Source of the DNA: a virus
Direction: 5' to 3' (one strand)
Length of the DNA: 28,361 nucleotides
Virus record (IMG/VR): IMGVR_UViG_3300036985_002451
Coordinates: 1 to 28,361 of that record
Below the pieces are notes generated by a model, which ran no database searches, was not told the DNA's origin, and saw nothing but the letters and a program-made list of their open reading frames with translations. A program made the position numbers and the translations under genes. Positions 12,472 to 21,300 of the stretch are shown here, piece after piece. Each line of letters begins with the position of its first letter. Position 1 is the first letter of the stretch.

Positions 12472-12776
12472 CTTACCTCAGCATGGCCGACCTTATCCGC
12501 GAGAATGGCGAACTCCGCGCCCGCATCTCTGTGCTCGAGTCCGAGCGCCGACTGAACGCCGGTCGCAAGTACGACGAGACGGACATGATTATGGCAGTCT
12601 CGTTTGCCAAGACCTTGGGCATGTCGTACCGCGAACGCTCAGATGCCATCATCCGCGCCCGTCACGAGCGCGATGCGGCTCTGCGCACCCACTACATCCG
12701 CGCTGCCCGTTCTGCCAATCGCTGGATCGTCCAGTCCAAGCGTCAACTGCGCCGCGCTCGGAAGGTGTCACCGTGA
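12468..12776 (+). CDS. Early helical arginine-rich protein, 102 aa
   Basis: ATG 12468 overlaps the previous TGA. The first 30 residues are heptad-like (MADLIRENGELRARISVLES), a short coiled coil. The middle contains MAVSFAKTLGMSYRERSDAI, which could be a helix-turn-helix, and the end is arginine-rich (SKRQLRRARK). A small DNA-binding dimer is plausible from this, but no family is recognised. It is the third gene of the rightward early operon. Confidence 0.72.
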   Translation: MTYLSMADLIRENGELRARISVLESERRLNAGRKYDETDMIMAVSFAKTLGMSYRERSDAIIRARHERDAALRTHYIRAARSANRWIVQSKRQLRRARKVSP

Positions 12777-12904
12777 ACGACGACGATACCTGGTGGCACC
12801 AGCTCGACCTCGAGATGCAGGAGCGCGAGCAAGAGGAACGCATCGAAGCCTGCAACGCAGCCCTATCTCTACTGACACAGGAAGAAACGCATGAACCAGT
12901 CTGA
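12773..12904 (+). CDS. Small acidic protein, 43 aa
   Basis: GTG 12773 overlaps the previous TGA (GTGA). The protein starts MNDDDTWWHQLDLEMQEREQ, an acidic, helical chain, and ends in THEPV. Its last 14 bases overlap the ERF gene, which begins at 12891, so the two should be translationally coupled. Function unknown. The overlap on both sides and lack of other reading frames support a genuine gene. Confidence 0.62.
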   Translation: MNDDDTWWHQLDLEMQEREQEERIEACNAALSLLTQEETHEPV

Positions 12905-13430
12905 ATCGATCGCCGCCCTCGCAGCGGCACTCTCCAAGGCGCAGAGCGCCATCACCGGAGCCTTGAAGGACAACGCCAATAGCTTCTTCAAGTCGAAGTA
13001 CGCTGACCTCGCGTCCTGCTGGGATGCCTGTCGGCAGCAGCTCGCCGCCAACAACCTCGCCGTCATTCAGACGACCGAGGTGACCGAGGCCGGGACCGTG
13101 CTCGTCACCACCCTCGCGCACTCATCCGGCGAGTGGATGCGCGGGTACCTCCCCGTCCTGACCAAGGACGCCGGGCCGCAGGGGCAGGGTTCCGGCCTGA
13201 CCTATGCCCGCCGGTACGCGCTCGCCGCTATCGTCGGCCTCGCCCAGATCGACGACGATGGCGAGGCAGCACAGGCCCGTGGCAAGAAGGAGCCGACCCC
13301 GGACATCGCCAAGAAGGTCGCCGCCTGCCAGTCGGTCGCCGACCTGACCGCCCTGTTCCAGTCCCTGCCCGAGGCCGATCGCGCCGCCTCGACCGCTTTG
13401 TTCGCCGCCCGAAAGAAGGAACTCGCCTGA
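12891..13430 (+). CDS. erf: ERF-family single-strand annealing protein
   Basis: A 179-residue protein with the ERF domain: ALAAALSKAQSAITGALKDN, NSFFKSKYADLASCWDACRQ, and the diagnostic GSGLTYARRYALAAIVGLAQ followed by DDDGEAA. ERF proteins form rings on single-stranded DNA and anneal complementary strands, the phage route for circularising or repairing genomes without RecA. The C-terminal 55 residues are a linker and small helical tail. It works with the exonuclease encoded next (TGATG overlap), which makes the single strands, like Bet and Exo of lambda. A good ribosome site (GGAAGAA) precedes the ATG. Confidence 0.93.
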   Translation: MNQSESIAALAAALSKAQSAITGALKDNANSFFKSKYADLASCWDACRQQLAANNLAVIQTTEVTEAGTVLVTTLAHSSGEWMRGYLPVLTKDAGPQGQGSGLTYARRYALAAIVGLAQIDDDGEAAQARGKKEPTPDIAKKVAACQSVADLTALFQSLPEADRAASTALFAARKKELA

Positions 13431-14038
13431 TGGAACAGCGCACCCCCGAATGGTTTGCCAAGCGGCTCGGCAAGGTGACCGCCAGCCGGATAGCCGACCT
13501 GATGGCCAAGACCAAGACCGGCACCGCCGCCTCCCGCGCCAACTACATGGCGCAGTTGGTGACGGAGAGGCTCACAGGAACGCCTGCGGAGGGCTTCCAG
13601 AGCCCCGCGATGGCATGGGGTACCGAGCAGGAGGCCGCAGCCAGAGCCGCCTACAGCGCCCGTATTGGGGTTTTGGTGGATGAGGTGGACTTCGTGGACC
13701 ACCCCACCCTGCAGGCCGGTGCCTCCCCGGACGGGCTGGTGGGCGAGGATGGCCTCATCGAGATCAAGTGTCCAAACACGGCGACGATGCTCGAGTACCT
13801 CGAAGACCGCACCATCCCGACCAAGTACCGCCTCCAGATGCAGTGGCAACTTGCAGTCACAGGTCGCGACTGGTGCGACTTCGTGGCCTACGACCCCCGG
13901 CTCCCGGAGCACCTGCAGCTGCTGGTCATCCGAGAACCTCGCAACACCGACCTCGTGGTTGAGATTACCCGCGAGGTGACCCGGTTCCTCGCCGAGGTCG
14001 AGAGCAAGGTCGCCCACCTCAAGGAGCTGCGCCTGTGA
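13430..14038 (+). CDS. YqaJ/lambda-type recombination exonuclease, 202 aa
   Basis: The N-terminus EQRTPEWFAKRLGKVTASRI is the usual opening of YqaJ-family exonucleases. MAWGTEQEAAARAAY carries the helix acid (E66 or E68), ASPDGL gives D101, and LIEIKCP gives E111 and K113, completing the PD-(D/E)xK site. The segment YRLQMQWQLAVTG then closes the core. These enzymes resect double-stranded ends 5' to 3' to feed the annealing protein. The start ATG 13430 overlaps the erf stop. Length fits the family. Confidence 0.92.
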   Translation: MEQRTPEWFAKRLGKVTASRIADLMAKTKTGTAASRANYMAQLVTERLTGTPAEGFQSPAMAWGTEQEAAARAAYSARIGVLVDEVDFVDHPTLQAGASPDGLVGEDGLIEIKCPNTATMLEYLEDRTIPTKYRLQMQWQLAVTGRDWCDFVAYDPRLPEHLQLLVIREPRNTDLVVEITREVTRFLAEVESKVAHLKELRL

Positions 14039-14262
14039 TTTCGCCAGATTTGATTACCGCCTGGTATGTGCAGGAGAGCGACGACGGCTGGCGGGATGTC
14101 CCCGTCGATACCTTCCGTCGCCGCTGCGGGCCGGGAACCCCGACAAATCCGTTCGACGACATCAACCACGCGCAGGCCGCGATGGATGAACTTGCCGCAC
14201 ACTCCAACGACTTCGCGGAGTTCCGCATCGTTGGCAGACCCCTTCCCATCAAGCAGGAGTGA
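14035..14262 (+). CDS. Small recombination-operon protein, 75 aa, unknown function
   Basis: GTG 14035 overlaps the exonuclease stop. The protein reads MISPDLITAWYVQESDDGWR, then TFRRRCGPGTPTNPFDDINH and a helical end. It is a compact, acidic, aromatic chain without a recognised fold or membrane segment. It lies between exonuclease and the SSB-tail protein and is likely to be a helper of recombination or a neutral passenger; no evidence decides. Confidence 0.7.
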   Translation: MISPDLITAWYVQESDDGWRDVPVDTFRRRCGPGTPTNPFDDINHAQAAMDELAAHSNDFAEFRIVGRPLPIKQE

Positions 14263-14264
14263 CC

Positions 14265-14531
14265 ATGCCCCAGTACGACAACACCAACACCGGACTGCTC
14301 GCCCGAAACGAGCGCAAGGAGTCCGAGAACCACTCCGACCTCACCGGGTCCATCAATGTCGGCGGCAAGGAGTACTGGCTTTCGGCTTGGTCCAAGCGCG
14401 GCAAGAGCGGGAAGCTTGAGGGCAAGCCCTTCTTCTCGCTCTCGGTCAAGCCGAAGGACGCCCAGCACGAGCGCCCCAAGACTCTTGCCGAGCAAAAGCC
14501 GGATGAGTTCGACGACGAGATCCCGTTCTGA
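14265..14531 (+). CDS. Small protein with SSB-like C-terminal tip, 88 aa
   Basis: ATG 14265 is chosen over GTG 14259 because CAGGAG lies 6 nt before it. The core reads LTGSINVGGKEYWLSAWSKR and FFSLSVKPKD, a few beta-strands with aromatics and basic residues, as in minimal OB-type single-stranded DNA binders. The C-terminus EFDDEIPF closely mimics the acidic tip of bacterial SSB (DDDIPF), by which SSB recruits repair proteins. Location between exonuclease and NinB-like genes fits a single-strand binding function. Fold assignment is inference; the tip is seen directly. Confidence 0.75.
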   Translation: MPQYDNTNTGLLARNERKESENHSDLTGSINVGGKEYWLSAWSKRGKSGKLEGKPFFSLSVKPKDAQHERPKTLAEQKPDEFDDEIPF

Positions 14532-14935
14532 TGAACCGCATCTTCCCGAAAGGCACCTCGGCAGAGCAGATTGCACAAGCGGTCTTCGCTCTGGCGCGGA
14601 GGCTCGACACCGGGAAGAGCTGGCAGGTCACCCTCCAAGAGTACCGGCCTCGGCGCACCGACGCGCAGAACGCCTACCTCTGGGGGGTGGCCTACCCCAT
14701 GTTCCTCACCGGCCACGAAGCCTTGAGAGGCTGGACCAAGGACGACCTGCACGAGTTCTTCCTTGGCGAGCACTTCGGATGGGAGACGCTCGACCTTGCC
14801 GGTAAGCAGTACCACAAACCGCTGCGCCGATCGTCCCGCCTCAACAAGCAGGAGTTCAGCGACTACATCGAGTTCCTAAACCAACGGGCGGCAGAGCTTG
14901 GACTCTGGCTCCCAGAACCAGGAGAACACACATGA
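14531..14935 (+). CDS. NinB/Orf-like recombination mediator, 134 aa
   Basis: The sequence SWQVTLQEYRPRRTDAQNAY followed by LWGVAYP (about residues 30-55) is characteristic of NinB-related phage recombination proteins (PF05772-type), and LRGWTKDDLHEFFLGEHFGW and KPLRRSSRLNKQEFSDYIEF are familiar from this subgroup. Lambda Orf/NinB binds single-stranded DNA and SSB and helps load recombinases. Here it directly follows the SSB-tip protein (TGATG overlap). The assignment to the wider family is good; whether it acts exactly like lambda Orf is unknown. Confidence 0.8.
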   Translation: MNRIFPKGTSAEQIAQAVFALARRLDTGKSWQVTLQEYRPRRTDAQNAYLWGVAYPMFLTGHEALRGWTKDDLHEFFLGEHFGWETLDLAGKQYHKPLRRSSRLNKQEFSDYIEFLNQRAAELGLWLPEPGEHT

Positions 14936-15144
14936 CGCAGACCGAACACATCCGCGCCCACCTACAGGCCGGACAGGACATCACCCCGCTCGAAGCCCTC
15001 GACCGCTACGGATGCTTCCGGCTCGCCTCGCGCATCGCCGAGCTTCGCGCCGAAGGGCTGGATGTCCAGACCCTGACCGATCGCCAGAACGGGAAGGCAT
15101 ACGCCCGGTACCGGCTGGTCGGCCAACTGCCGCTGCTGGCATGA
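14932..15144 (+). CDS. Helix-turn-helix protein, HTH_39-like, 70 aa
   Basis: The protein begins MTQTEHIRAHLQAGQDITPL and continues EALDRYGCFRLASRIAELRA, then KAYARYRL. The series ITPLEAL-GCFRLA-RI-LR is typical of the small HTH_39 proteins in phage early operons, usually thought to bind DNA. It is linked to both neighbours by ATGA overlaps. Whether it regulates transcription or assists recombination is unknown. Confidence 0.85.
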   Translation: MTQTEHIRAHLQAGQDITPLEALDRYGCFRLASRIAELRAEGLDVQTLTDRQNGKAYARYRLVGQLPLLA

Positions 15145-15425
15145 ACCTGCGTAAGGAGGCAAGGGGGCGAGGCTGCATGGTCCGGCTCCCCGGCATCTGC
15201 AACCACAACAGCGAGACGGTCGTACTCGCCCATGTCCGACTCGCCGGGGTGTCCGGCATGGGCATGAAGTCGGACGATTTGCTAGGTGCCTGGTCGTGCT
15301 CGTCATGCCACGATGCCATCGACCGCCGAGCAAACGCCGACCTCGAGCGCGACTATGTGCGACTCGCCCACCTCGAGGGCATGGTCCGCACCATCGCCCA
15401 GCTCAGGAAGGAAGGGCTGGTTTAG
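15141..15425 (+). CDS. DUF1364-type zinc protein, probable HNH-fold nuclease, 94 aa
   Basis: The opening LRKEARGRGCMVRLPGICNH is the signature of DUF1364, found in the nin-like regions of lambdoid phages. Putative metal ligands are C12, C20, H31 (LAHVR) and C53/C56 (SCSSCHD), as in degenerate HNH nucleases. Its action on DNA is presumed rather than shown. It is the last gene of the rightward operon; its TAG (15423-15425) overlaps the TAA (15422-15424, other strand) of the converging fibre gene. Confidence 0.86.
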   Translation: MNLRKEARGRGCMVRLPGICNHNSETVVLAHVRLAGVSGMGMKSDDLLGAWSCSSCHDAIDRRANADLERDYVRLAHLEGMVRTIAQLRKEGLV

Positions 15426-16090
15426 GGGCCAGCGTTCCGCCAAGAACCGCCGCTGTAGAAGTACAGCCGATGGTTCGTGGTGTCGATGACCACAGGCGCG
15501 AATCCGGTCTTCGTCGTCGGGACACCCGTCGGAACGCCAGCGCAAGTCGGCGCGTAGAAGAATCGGTTCGTCGCGGTCGTCGCCAGAGCTCCACCACCGA
15601 TCGACACGTTGCCGTTGTCGTCGATGTTGAGGTCTGTCACCCACGCGGAGGTGGTGCCGCGCTCAAGGAAGATGTCACCGGCCCCAAATGAACCAGCCGT
15701 GTTGGTATTCGTAAAACGGTAGCCGTAAAAGTTTCCGCCCGAATAGCCAAGATGCATTGACCTAGTGGTGAGCGCCGTCGAGCCGTGGCCCACATCGAAG
15801 TCACCACGCGGAGTCGGAGTTCCTACACCTACCTCACCTGTCGCCGTGACGCGAGCCCGCTCGGTTGAGTTCGTCGAGAGCGCCAGAGCGTTGGTCGTCG
15901 GCAAATATGTGCCGTTCGTCGGAATCGTCGCGCCCGTCACCGTAACGCCAGCCGCAGACACCTGCCGACCTGCGGTCAGGTCAGAAACTGCAACCTTGAC
16001 GGTGCTGCCGCTCTGGACGACTGGAACAACCTCGGTCCCGGCAAGCGGGGTCGAAGCGTTGGAAAGTTGAGAAATTTTCTTGTCAGCCAT
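15422..16090 (-). CDS. Second tail-fibre-like protein, 222 aa
   Basis: ATG 16090 follows AAGGAG at 8 nt. The N-terminus MADKKISQLSNASTPLAGTE and VVPVVQSGSTVKVAVSDLT form the docking-type module shared with the protein at 1293-1985. The middle has the motif STERARVTATGEVGVGTPTP, a shaft-type repeat widespread in phage and virus fibres, and the end HRLYFYSGGSWRNAG is a common small tip. No peptidase or intramolecular chaperone is present. It lies right after the tailspike gene, so a second receptor-binding or spike-associated protein is likely. Confidence 0.8.
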   Translation of the reverse strand: MADKKISQLSNASTPLAGTEVVPVVQSGSTVKVAVSDLTAGRQVSAAGVTVTGATIPTNGTYLPTTNALALSTNSTERARVTATGEVGVGTPTPRGDFDVGHGSTALTTRSMHLGYSGGNFYGYRFTNTNTAGSFGAGDIFLERGTTSAWVTDLNIDDNGNVSIGGGALATTATNRFFYAPTCAGVPTGVPTTKTGFAPVVIDTTNHRLYFYSGGSWRNAGP

Positions 16091-16102
16091 AATCAAGTCT
16101 CC

Positions 16103-18364
16103 TTAGAGGTTTCCTTCACTCGTCCAAGTTCCGGGGGTTCCTGCCGTAGTGCAGAACCACCCCTTTGGGCTACCAATCGCCGCGTTGCTCTTGGCGCAAT
16201 GATCGCCAATCGCCCATGTTCCGGCAGTCGGGAACCCGGTATCAGCCACATAGATGGCGCTGCCGTTGAAACCGTTGGTGCCGGACGCTCGGTAAAGCAA
16301 CCCCTGCCACGCAGCGCCATTGCACTCGTTACCCGACACCGAGCGGAATGTATTGTCCACGACAAGCCACGGTCCCGCGCCGCTTGCGCTCACGCCGAGC
16401 ACGGTGTTGCTGATAGTGTTACCCGAGCACTTGATGTTGATGGTACGCGCACCGAACGAAGTACCGCAGTTGATGCCACGGTGGTACTTGTCGATGGAGT
16501 TATCCATGCAATGCACGGTGCCATCAAACCAGATGCCGGAATTGAACTGGTTGTTCGTCGTGTTGTCGCTGCCGCTGATGCGGTTGCCGACCACCGAACA
16601 CTCATACCCGCCCGCGACATTGGTGACGATGATGCCACCCTGATCTGTCGTGTTGGTGTCGACATGGTTGCCGACGAAATGACAGTTGCCACCATCAGCG
16701 GTCGTCGTCTCGTAGTTGATTGCCGCTGCCGTCGAGTTGATGACACGATTCCCGGTGACCAGGTACCCGTGCGGCTTAATGGTAAGGTGGATACCGATGC
16801 CTGTCGTGCGGGCAACCGAGTTGCTGCTGATCGTCGCTCGCGGCTGGTTCGCGCTCGAGTAGGTGTAGGACGGGGCAATCTTGATGCCCGTCGTCGTGCA
16901 GTCCACCACCACGTTGCCTGTGATGCTGTCCGCGCCACCGTTGCAGTAGATGCCAGCGCGGAGCGAGGCATCGGACGGATAGAGCGTACCGAACCCGCAG
17001 CGCGATACCATGTTGCCCGAGATGGCGACATCGCCGGTCGGCAGAGTCGAGGCATTCATGTAAATGCCAGAGTACGGGACATCGCGCACCACATTGCCAG
17101 TCACCGCTGCGCGGCTCGATGCCGTCCCTGCGTAGCCAACCACGATGCCGTAGCGCCTGCGGTTGTTCGCATCTGCCAGCGCCGTAACGCCATCGGACTG
17201 CAGCGGGAATACCACATTCCCAGAGATGAGCAAATCCTTATCGCCGCTGTTGGTATCGACGCTGATGCCTTGGTCGTTGTTTGAGAGGCAGAAGTTCCCA
17301 GACACCACGCCACGCGAGGACGGAGCCCCGCTGCTGCCGTAAATGAAAATGTCGGAACTGGCGTTGCTGTCGTAGGTGCCACCCCACAAGCGATTCCCGG
17401 TCACCGCCCAATTCTTGCAGCCGCGCAGCTGGATGCCGTACAGCCAGTTTTGCACCTGACAGTCACGCACCACGATGTTGCTGCGCGAGTCCGCTCGCAC
17501 CGCCGATCCCAAGCCAGAGTTCGGGCCAACAATCTTCAAGCCCTCAATCGTGATGCCGTCACCCGCAAAGGTAAACGCATTTACCCCTGCCGTGCTTTGC
17601 GTCACCGTCGCCTCGCCGGACTCAGCAAACACCACCGTATCGGCAGACACCGAGAGCGCCGCATTCACGGCATAGGAACCAGCCGGGAAATACACCGACT
17701 TTCCAGCACCAGCCGTCAGCGCAGCCTGTACCGCTGTCGTGTCATTCGCCACACCGTTTCCAACCGCGCCAAAGTCCTTGACGCTCACCGCGTCTTGGAG
17801 CTTCGTGGCAACACTGCGCAAGGTCGCACCCGACCCGCCAGCCAGATAGGTGACATCGGTCGCCGAGTAGGGGGTAGCAGGGCCATCCGCAACCACCGGC
17901 AGACCGGTAGCATCGAACCCGAGGTATTTGCCAGCGCGGGCAGAAGACACCGGCAACTGCGCGGACATCGCCGCATCTGATGCAGGGAACTTGAGCGATC
18001 GCCCAGCCTCCTCGTCGAGCTGCTGGATGAGCATCGTTGCCTTGTCGAGCGCAGTCTCCAGCGCCTCAGCCGGGAGCCGGTCGTTAGGCACAATGTCGGT
18101 TTCTTGAGTCGCGTCCGCGTTGCGCAGGATGGTCAGGGTCGTGCTGGCAGCAGGGGCAACCAGCATCGTCACCGTCCCGCCAGAGGACACCCCGGCACCG
18201 GTAACGGTGTAGTTGGTCGTCAGGGTCTGGACGGTCTCGGTCGTGCCAGAGCGCAGGATGACCTGCAGATCGGCAGACTCAAGGAAGTAGAAAGGCACCG
18301 TAAAGGCGGTCGTCGTGCCGTTGCCGGAATAACTCGCCTTGTTGGTCGTGGATGATACGGTCAT
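16103..18364 (-). CDS. Tailspike with T7 gp17-type N-terminus and beta-helix, 753 aa
   Basis: Residues 1-130 are the virion-binding domain of the T7 tail fibre family: NKASYSGNGTTTAFTVPFYF and the end ETDIVPNDRLPAEALETALD with the helix DKATMLIQQLDEEAGRSLKF. Residues 195-204 (VKDFGAVGNG) open a pectate lyase-like right-handed beta-helix, with many repeated strand turns (ITGNVV, VSGNFC, ISGNMV, VTGNRV) to about 680. A C-terminal small domain follows (AIGDHCAKSNAAIG, KGWFCTTAGTPGTW). This fold recognises and usually cleaves host polysaccharide. No catalytic pair can be named by eye. It starts 2 nt after the giant protein, with GGGAG before ATG. Confidence 0.92.
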   Translation of the reverse strand: MTVSSTTNKASYSGNGTTTAFTVPFYFLESADLQVILRSGTTETVQTLTTNYTVTGAGVSSGGTVTMLVAPAASTTLTILRNADATQETDIVPNDRLPAEALETALDKATMLIQQLDEEAGRSLKFPASDAAMSAQLPVSSARAGKYLGFDATGLPVVADGPATPYSATDVTYLAGGSGATLRSVATKLQDAVSVKDFGAVGNGVANDTTAVQAALTAGAGKSVYFPAGSYAVNAALSVSADTVVFAESGEATVTQSTAGVNAFTFAGDGITIEGLKIVGPNSGLGSAVRADSRSNIVVRDCQVQNWLYGIQLRGCKNWAVTGNRLWGGTYDSNASSDIFIYGSSGAPSSRGVVSGNFCLSNNDQGISVDTNSGDKDLLISGNVVFPLQSDGVTALADANNRRRYGIVVGYAGTASSRAAVTGNVVRDVPYSGIYMNASTLPTGDVAISGNMVSRCGFGTLYPSDASLRAGIYCNGGADSITGNVVVDCTTTGIKIAPSYTYSSANQPRATISSNSVARTTGIGIHLTIKPHGYLVTGNRVINSTAAAINYETTTADGGNCHFVGNHVDTNTTDQGGIIVTNVAGGYECSVVGNRISGSDNTTNNQFNSGIWFDGTVHCMDNSIDKYHRGINCGTSFGARTINIKCSGNTISNTVLGVSASGAGPWLVVDNTFRSVSGNECNGAAWQGLLYRASGTNGFNGSAIYVADTGFPTAGTWAIGDHCAKSNAAIGSPKGWFCTTAGTPGTWTSEGNL

Positions 18365-18366
18365 CT

Positions 18367-21300
18367 TTACTCCCTCGGCGGTCCGTAGAGGACCTCGTAC
18401 ATGAACTGTTGCGGACTCTCCGGGTTCCTCTCATCGTTCAAGACATCCATCGTGTACTCACCGCTGATCCGTACCTGACGGGTCGGCAGACCGAAGATGT
18501 ACCCGCTCGTCTCAAACATGTCCCAGCCAACCTCGTTAAACTCCCGGTTGCCAGCAAGGACATCCGACGTTTTCATGAACGTCCTGCCCACCTTCTCAAC
18601 GGCACCGGCCACCGGAGTCAACCGCCAACTCGGTTGGAACTTCATCTCACCTTCGCCAGCCAAGTTTATCATGCTCGCCTCGACGACACCGGAGCCCTCC
18701 TTGAGGATGGGAACCGAGGCCAGCGGGTACAGCAGCATCTTGCGGATCGCCCACCAGGTCTCATCCTCTTCCTCCTCCGGGCCACGCCCCGCCAGAATCT
18801 CGCCCATCACGGCAGGCATGATGACCAGCGCCAGCATCCGGGCCACCGCCCGAGGCATGTCCTTGACTCGCCGGGTCGTCGCGCCGACATCCCGCATCCG
18901 GGCGTAGAGCACCGAGAACGGGGTGTAGTACATCGTCAGCAGTTTCATCAGCTCGTTGTCACGCTGGACCGCCGCGAGGTCTTTCGCCCCCGCCGCGCCC
19001 TGCGAGAGCCGCACCGCCCGGTCACCCGCCCGGATGGAATCTTCCTCGTTCAGACCCTCGGCCTGCGCCTGCCGGTACGCACCGAGCCATGTCGGGATGG
19101 TCACCTGCCGATCAGCCATAGCGGTCAGGTAGAACGCCGAGCGTTGGATGGCGGCAAGCGGACTGCGATCACCCCGGAGCTTGCGCAGCGAGTCACGCAC
19201 ATCCCGGTCGATGTTGTCGGTGCGGAACTTCATCTCGCCCGACCGATCGAACACGAACTGCTCGAGCGTCTCCCGGTGCGCCGACCACGGCCCAAACCGG
19301 TTGTAGTCGATGAGCGCCTGGGTGAAGAACCGGGGTTTCACGACATCAAGCGACGGGCCGATACCGGCAAACTGCGCCATCATCGTCGTCACCTTCCAGC
19401 CCATCGTCACAATCGCCATGTTCGTGCGGAACTGCATGACACCACGCGAGAAGACATTCCCCGAGTGCAAGGTGTCAGCACGGTCAGAGACCAGCACCTG
19501 CATCCACTTCGTGAACTCCTGATACCGCGACTCGCCGAGCCGGTCGATCATGACCTGCTTAATCTCGTCGTCCTTCAAGAGCTTGTTCAGCGAGAAGATG
19601 GCCTCGCGGTGCGAGATGTCCTTGATGACCTTCCCGAGGTGGCTCGTCAGTACCTGCTCGTAGTCGAGCCGCACCGGAGCCTTCAAGGTCTCGACGCGCT
19701 GCTTCGTGTACCCCTTGTCAGTCCTCGCCCGACCGTAGCCGTTCGCCATAAACTGCGCCACGGACTCGGTAGCCTCGGCCTGCTTGTCGCCAATCCCAGA
19801 CAGACGCGGGTCGTAGGCGAGCGGGAAGTACCCGCCAGCGTAGTCGCCGAACCGGGTCTGCACCGTGCGGGCCTCAACCTTCGGCGGGGCCACGCCAGAG
19901 GTGCGCTCCTCGAGCGCCTTGATCTCCGGCCACAGGGAGTTCACCGCATCCCAAATGCCCTGCACATAGTCCCAGTCCTCTTTCGAGAGCTTGGCGAGCG
20001 CACCATTGATGGTCGCATCCGACCACCCGTAGCCGTCGCGCAGGCGCTGGTAGTTGCCAGCATTGCCCGTGTTGAGCGCCATCGAAATGAGCGTGTAGCG
20101 GGTGACCGGCGACTGGAGACCAGGCAGCACCACCGAGAAGGTGTCCTGCAGCGTGTCGCCCCAGCCCTTCGGCTGGCTCTCGGTCAGGTCTTGGATGCGC
20201 TTCGTGACCTGCGCATGCAGCTCGTACTCCTTCACCTGCGCATCGTTGGCAAGATCAAACACGAACCGCGCCCACGGCCCGTCAATCTTGCCGTTATCCA
20301 ACCACTCGACCATCTGCTCGACCTTGAGGATGGCAGCATCGAACCGCCGCCACGCCTTCGCACCACGCGCCAGCAAGGGCTCACCGACCGTGTTCGGGAT
20401 GGCAAGTTCCCCAGTCGAGGCAAGCCGATCGGAATCGGTCGCCGACTTGATGAGCTCGTCCTTGGTGTCTTGGAACTCTATCGCCGCCTGCTTGCGCAGG
20501 AGCTTGTCCTTGAGCTTGGCAATGTGCTCGATGTTGCGCACCGTGTCGTAGACCGCCCGCAGCTCGTCCACCGGCACGTCCTTGTAGTTGACCATCTTGG
20601 CATCGTCCAAGAGGGCATCAGGCACGTTGACGATGAGGCCGAGCTGGGCCTGCTGCTCGGCAAAATCCGCCAGCGCCTGACGCCGAGCCACCGCCCGCAT
20701 CGACACCTGCCGGAACTCGTACTTCTCAAGGATGGCGTCGATCTGGTCGAGGTACCCGCCGCCAGCCTTCGCCAGCCGCTCGCGGGTCGCCTTCTTGTCA
20801 AACTTCCCGGCGTAGTTGTAGATGGTGTCGAGCTGTCGCTGCGCCTTCGTTGCCTCGACATACATGTAGTGATTCAGCAACTCGCGTTGCTTTTCGGTCG
20901 CAGCCGCCGCGTAATCCTTCTTCTTGATGGCATCGAACGCCGCCTTCGACGCCCGGCGCTCGGCGAGCAGGTACTTACCAGGCGAGATGTCCCGCGCCAT
21001 CATCTGTCCGATGCGACCCGCTGCAGCGCGTTGGAACGCAGCCGGGTCTTCGATAGCAGACGCCACCATGTCAAGCCCAGCCCGGCGCTCCGCAGCCTCG
21101 GCTCGGCGTATGCCAGCCACAACCGGGCGCACCTGCCGCTGTAGGCGCTTGATCGCCTTGAGCTCGGCAGCGATGACCGTTGCCCGCTCGCTGTTGTGGA
21201 CCGCCAGCATCGCCTCGTCGCCGATCGTGCCGTCCATCCGCATGTCGCCGAACTCGGTCGCCATCCGGTTGGCAACCTCGGCCTCGATGAGTTGCTTGCG

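Noticed and set aside
15422-16090. Diversity-generating retroelement target in the fibre gene
   Set aside because: No reverse transcriptase, template repeat or C-type lectin ending is present in the window.
16067-17284. Plus-strand frame of about 400 codons opposite the tailspike gene
   Set aside because: Same cause: antisense shadow of a GC-rich gene, with no start signal and no family resemblance.
18352-21144. Very long plus-strand reading frame opposite the giant ejection gene
   Set aside because: It mirrors the high-GC codon pattern of the real gene, lacks a ribosome site and recognisable domains, and is composed mostly of R, H, L and V as antisense shadows are.
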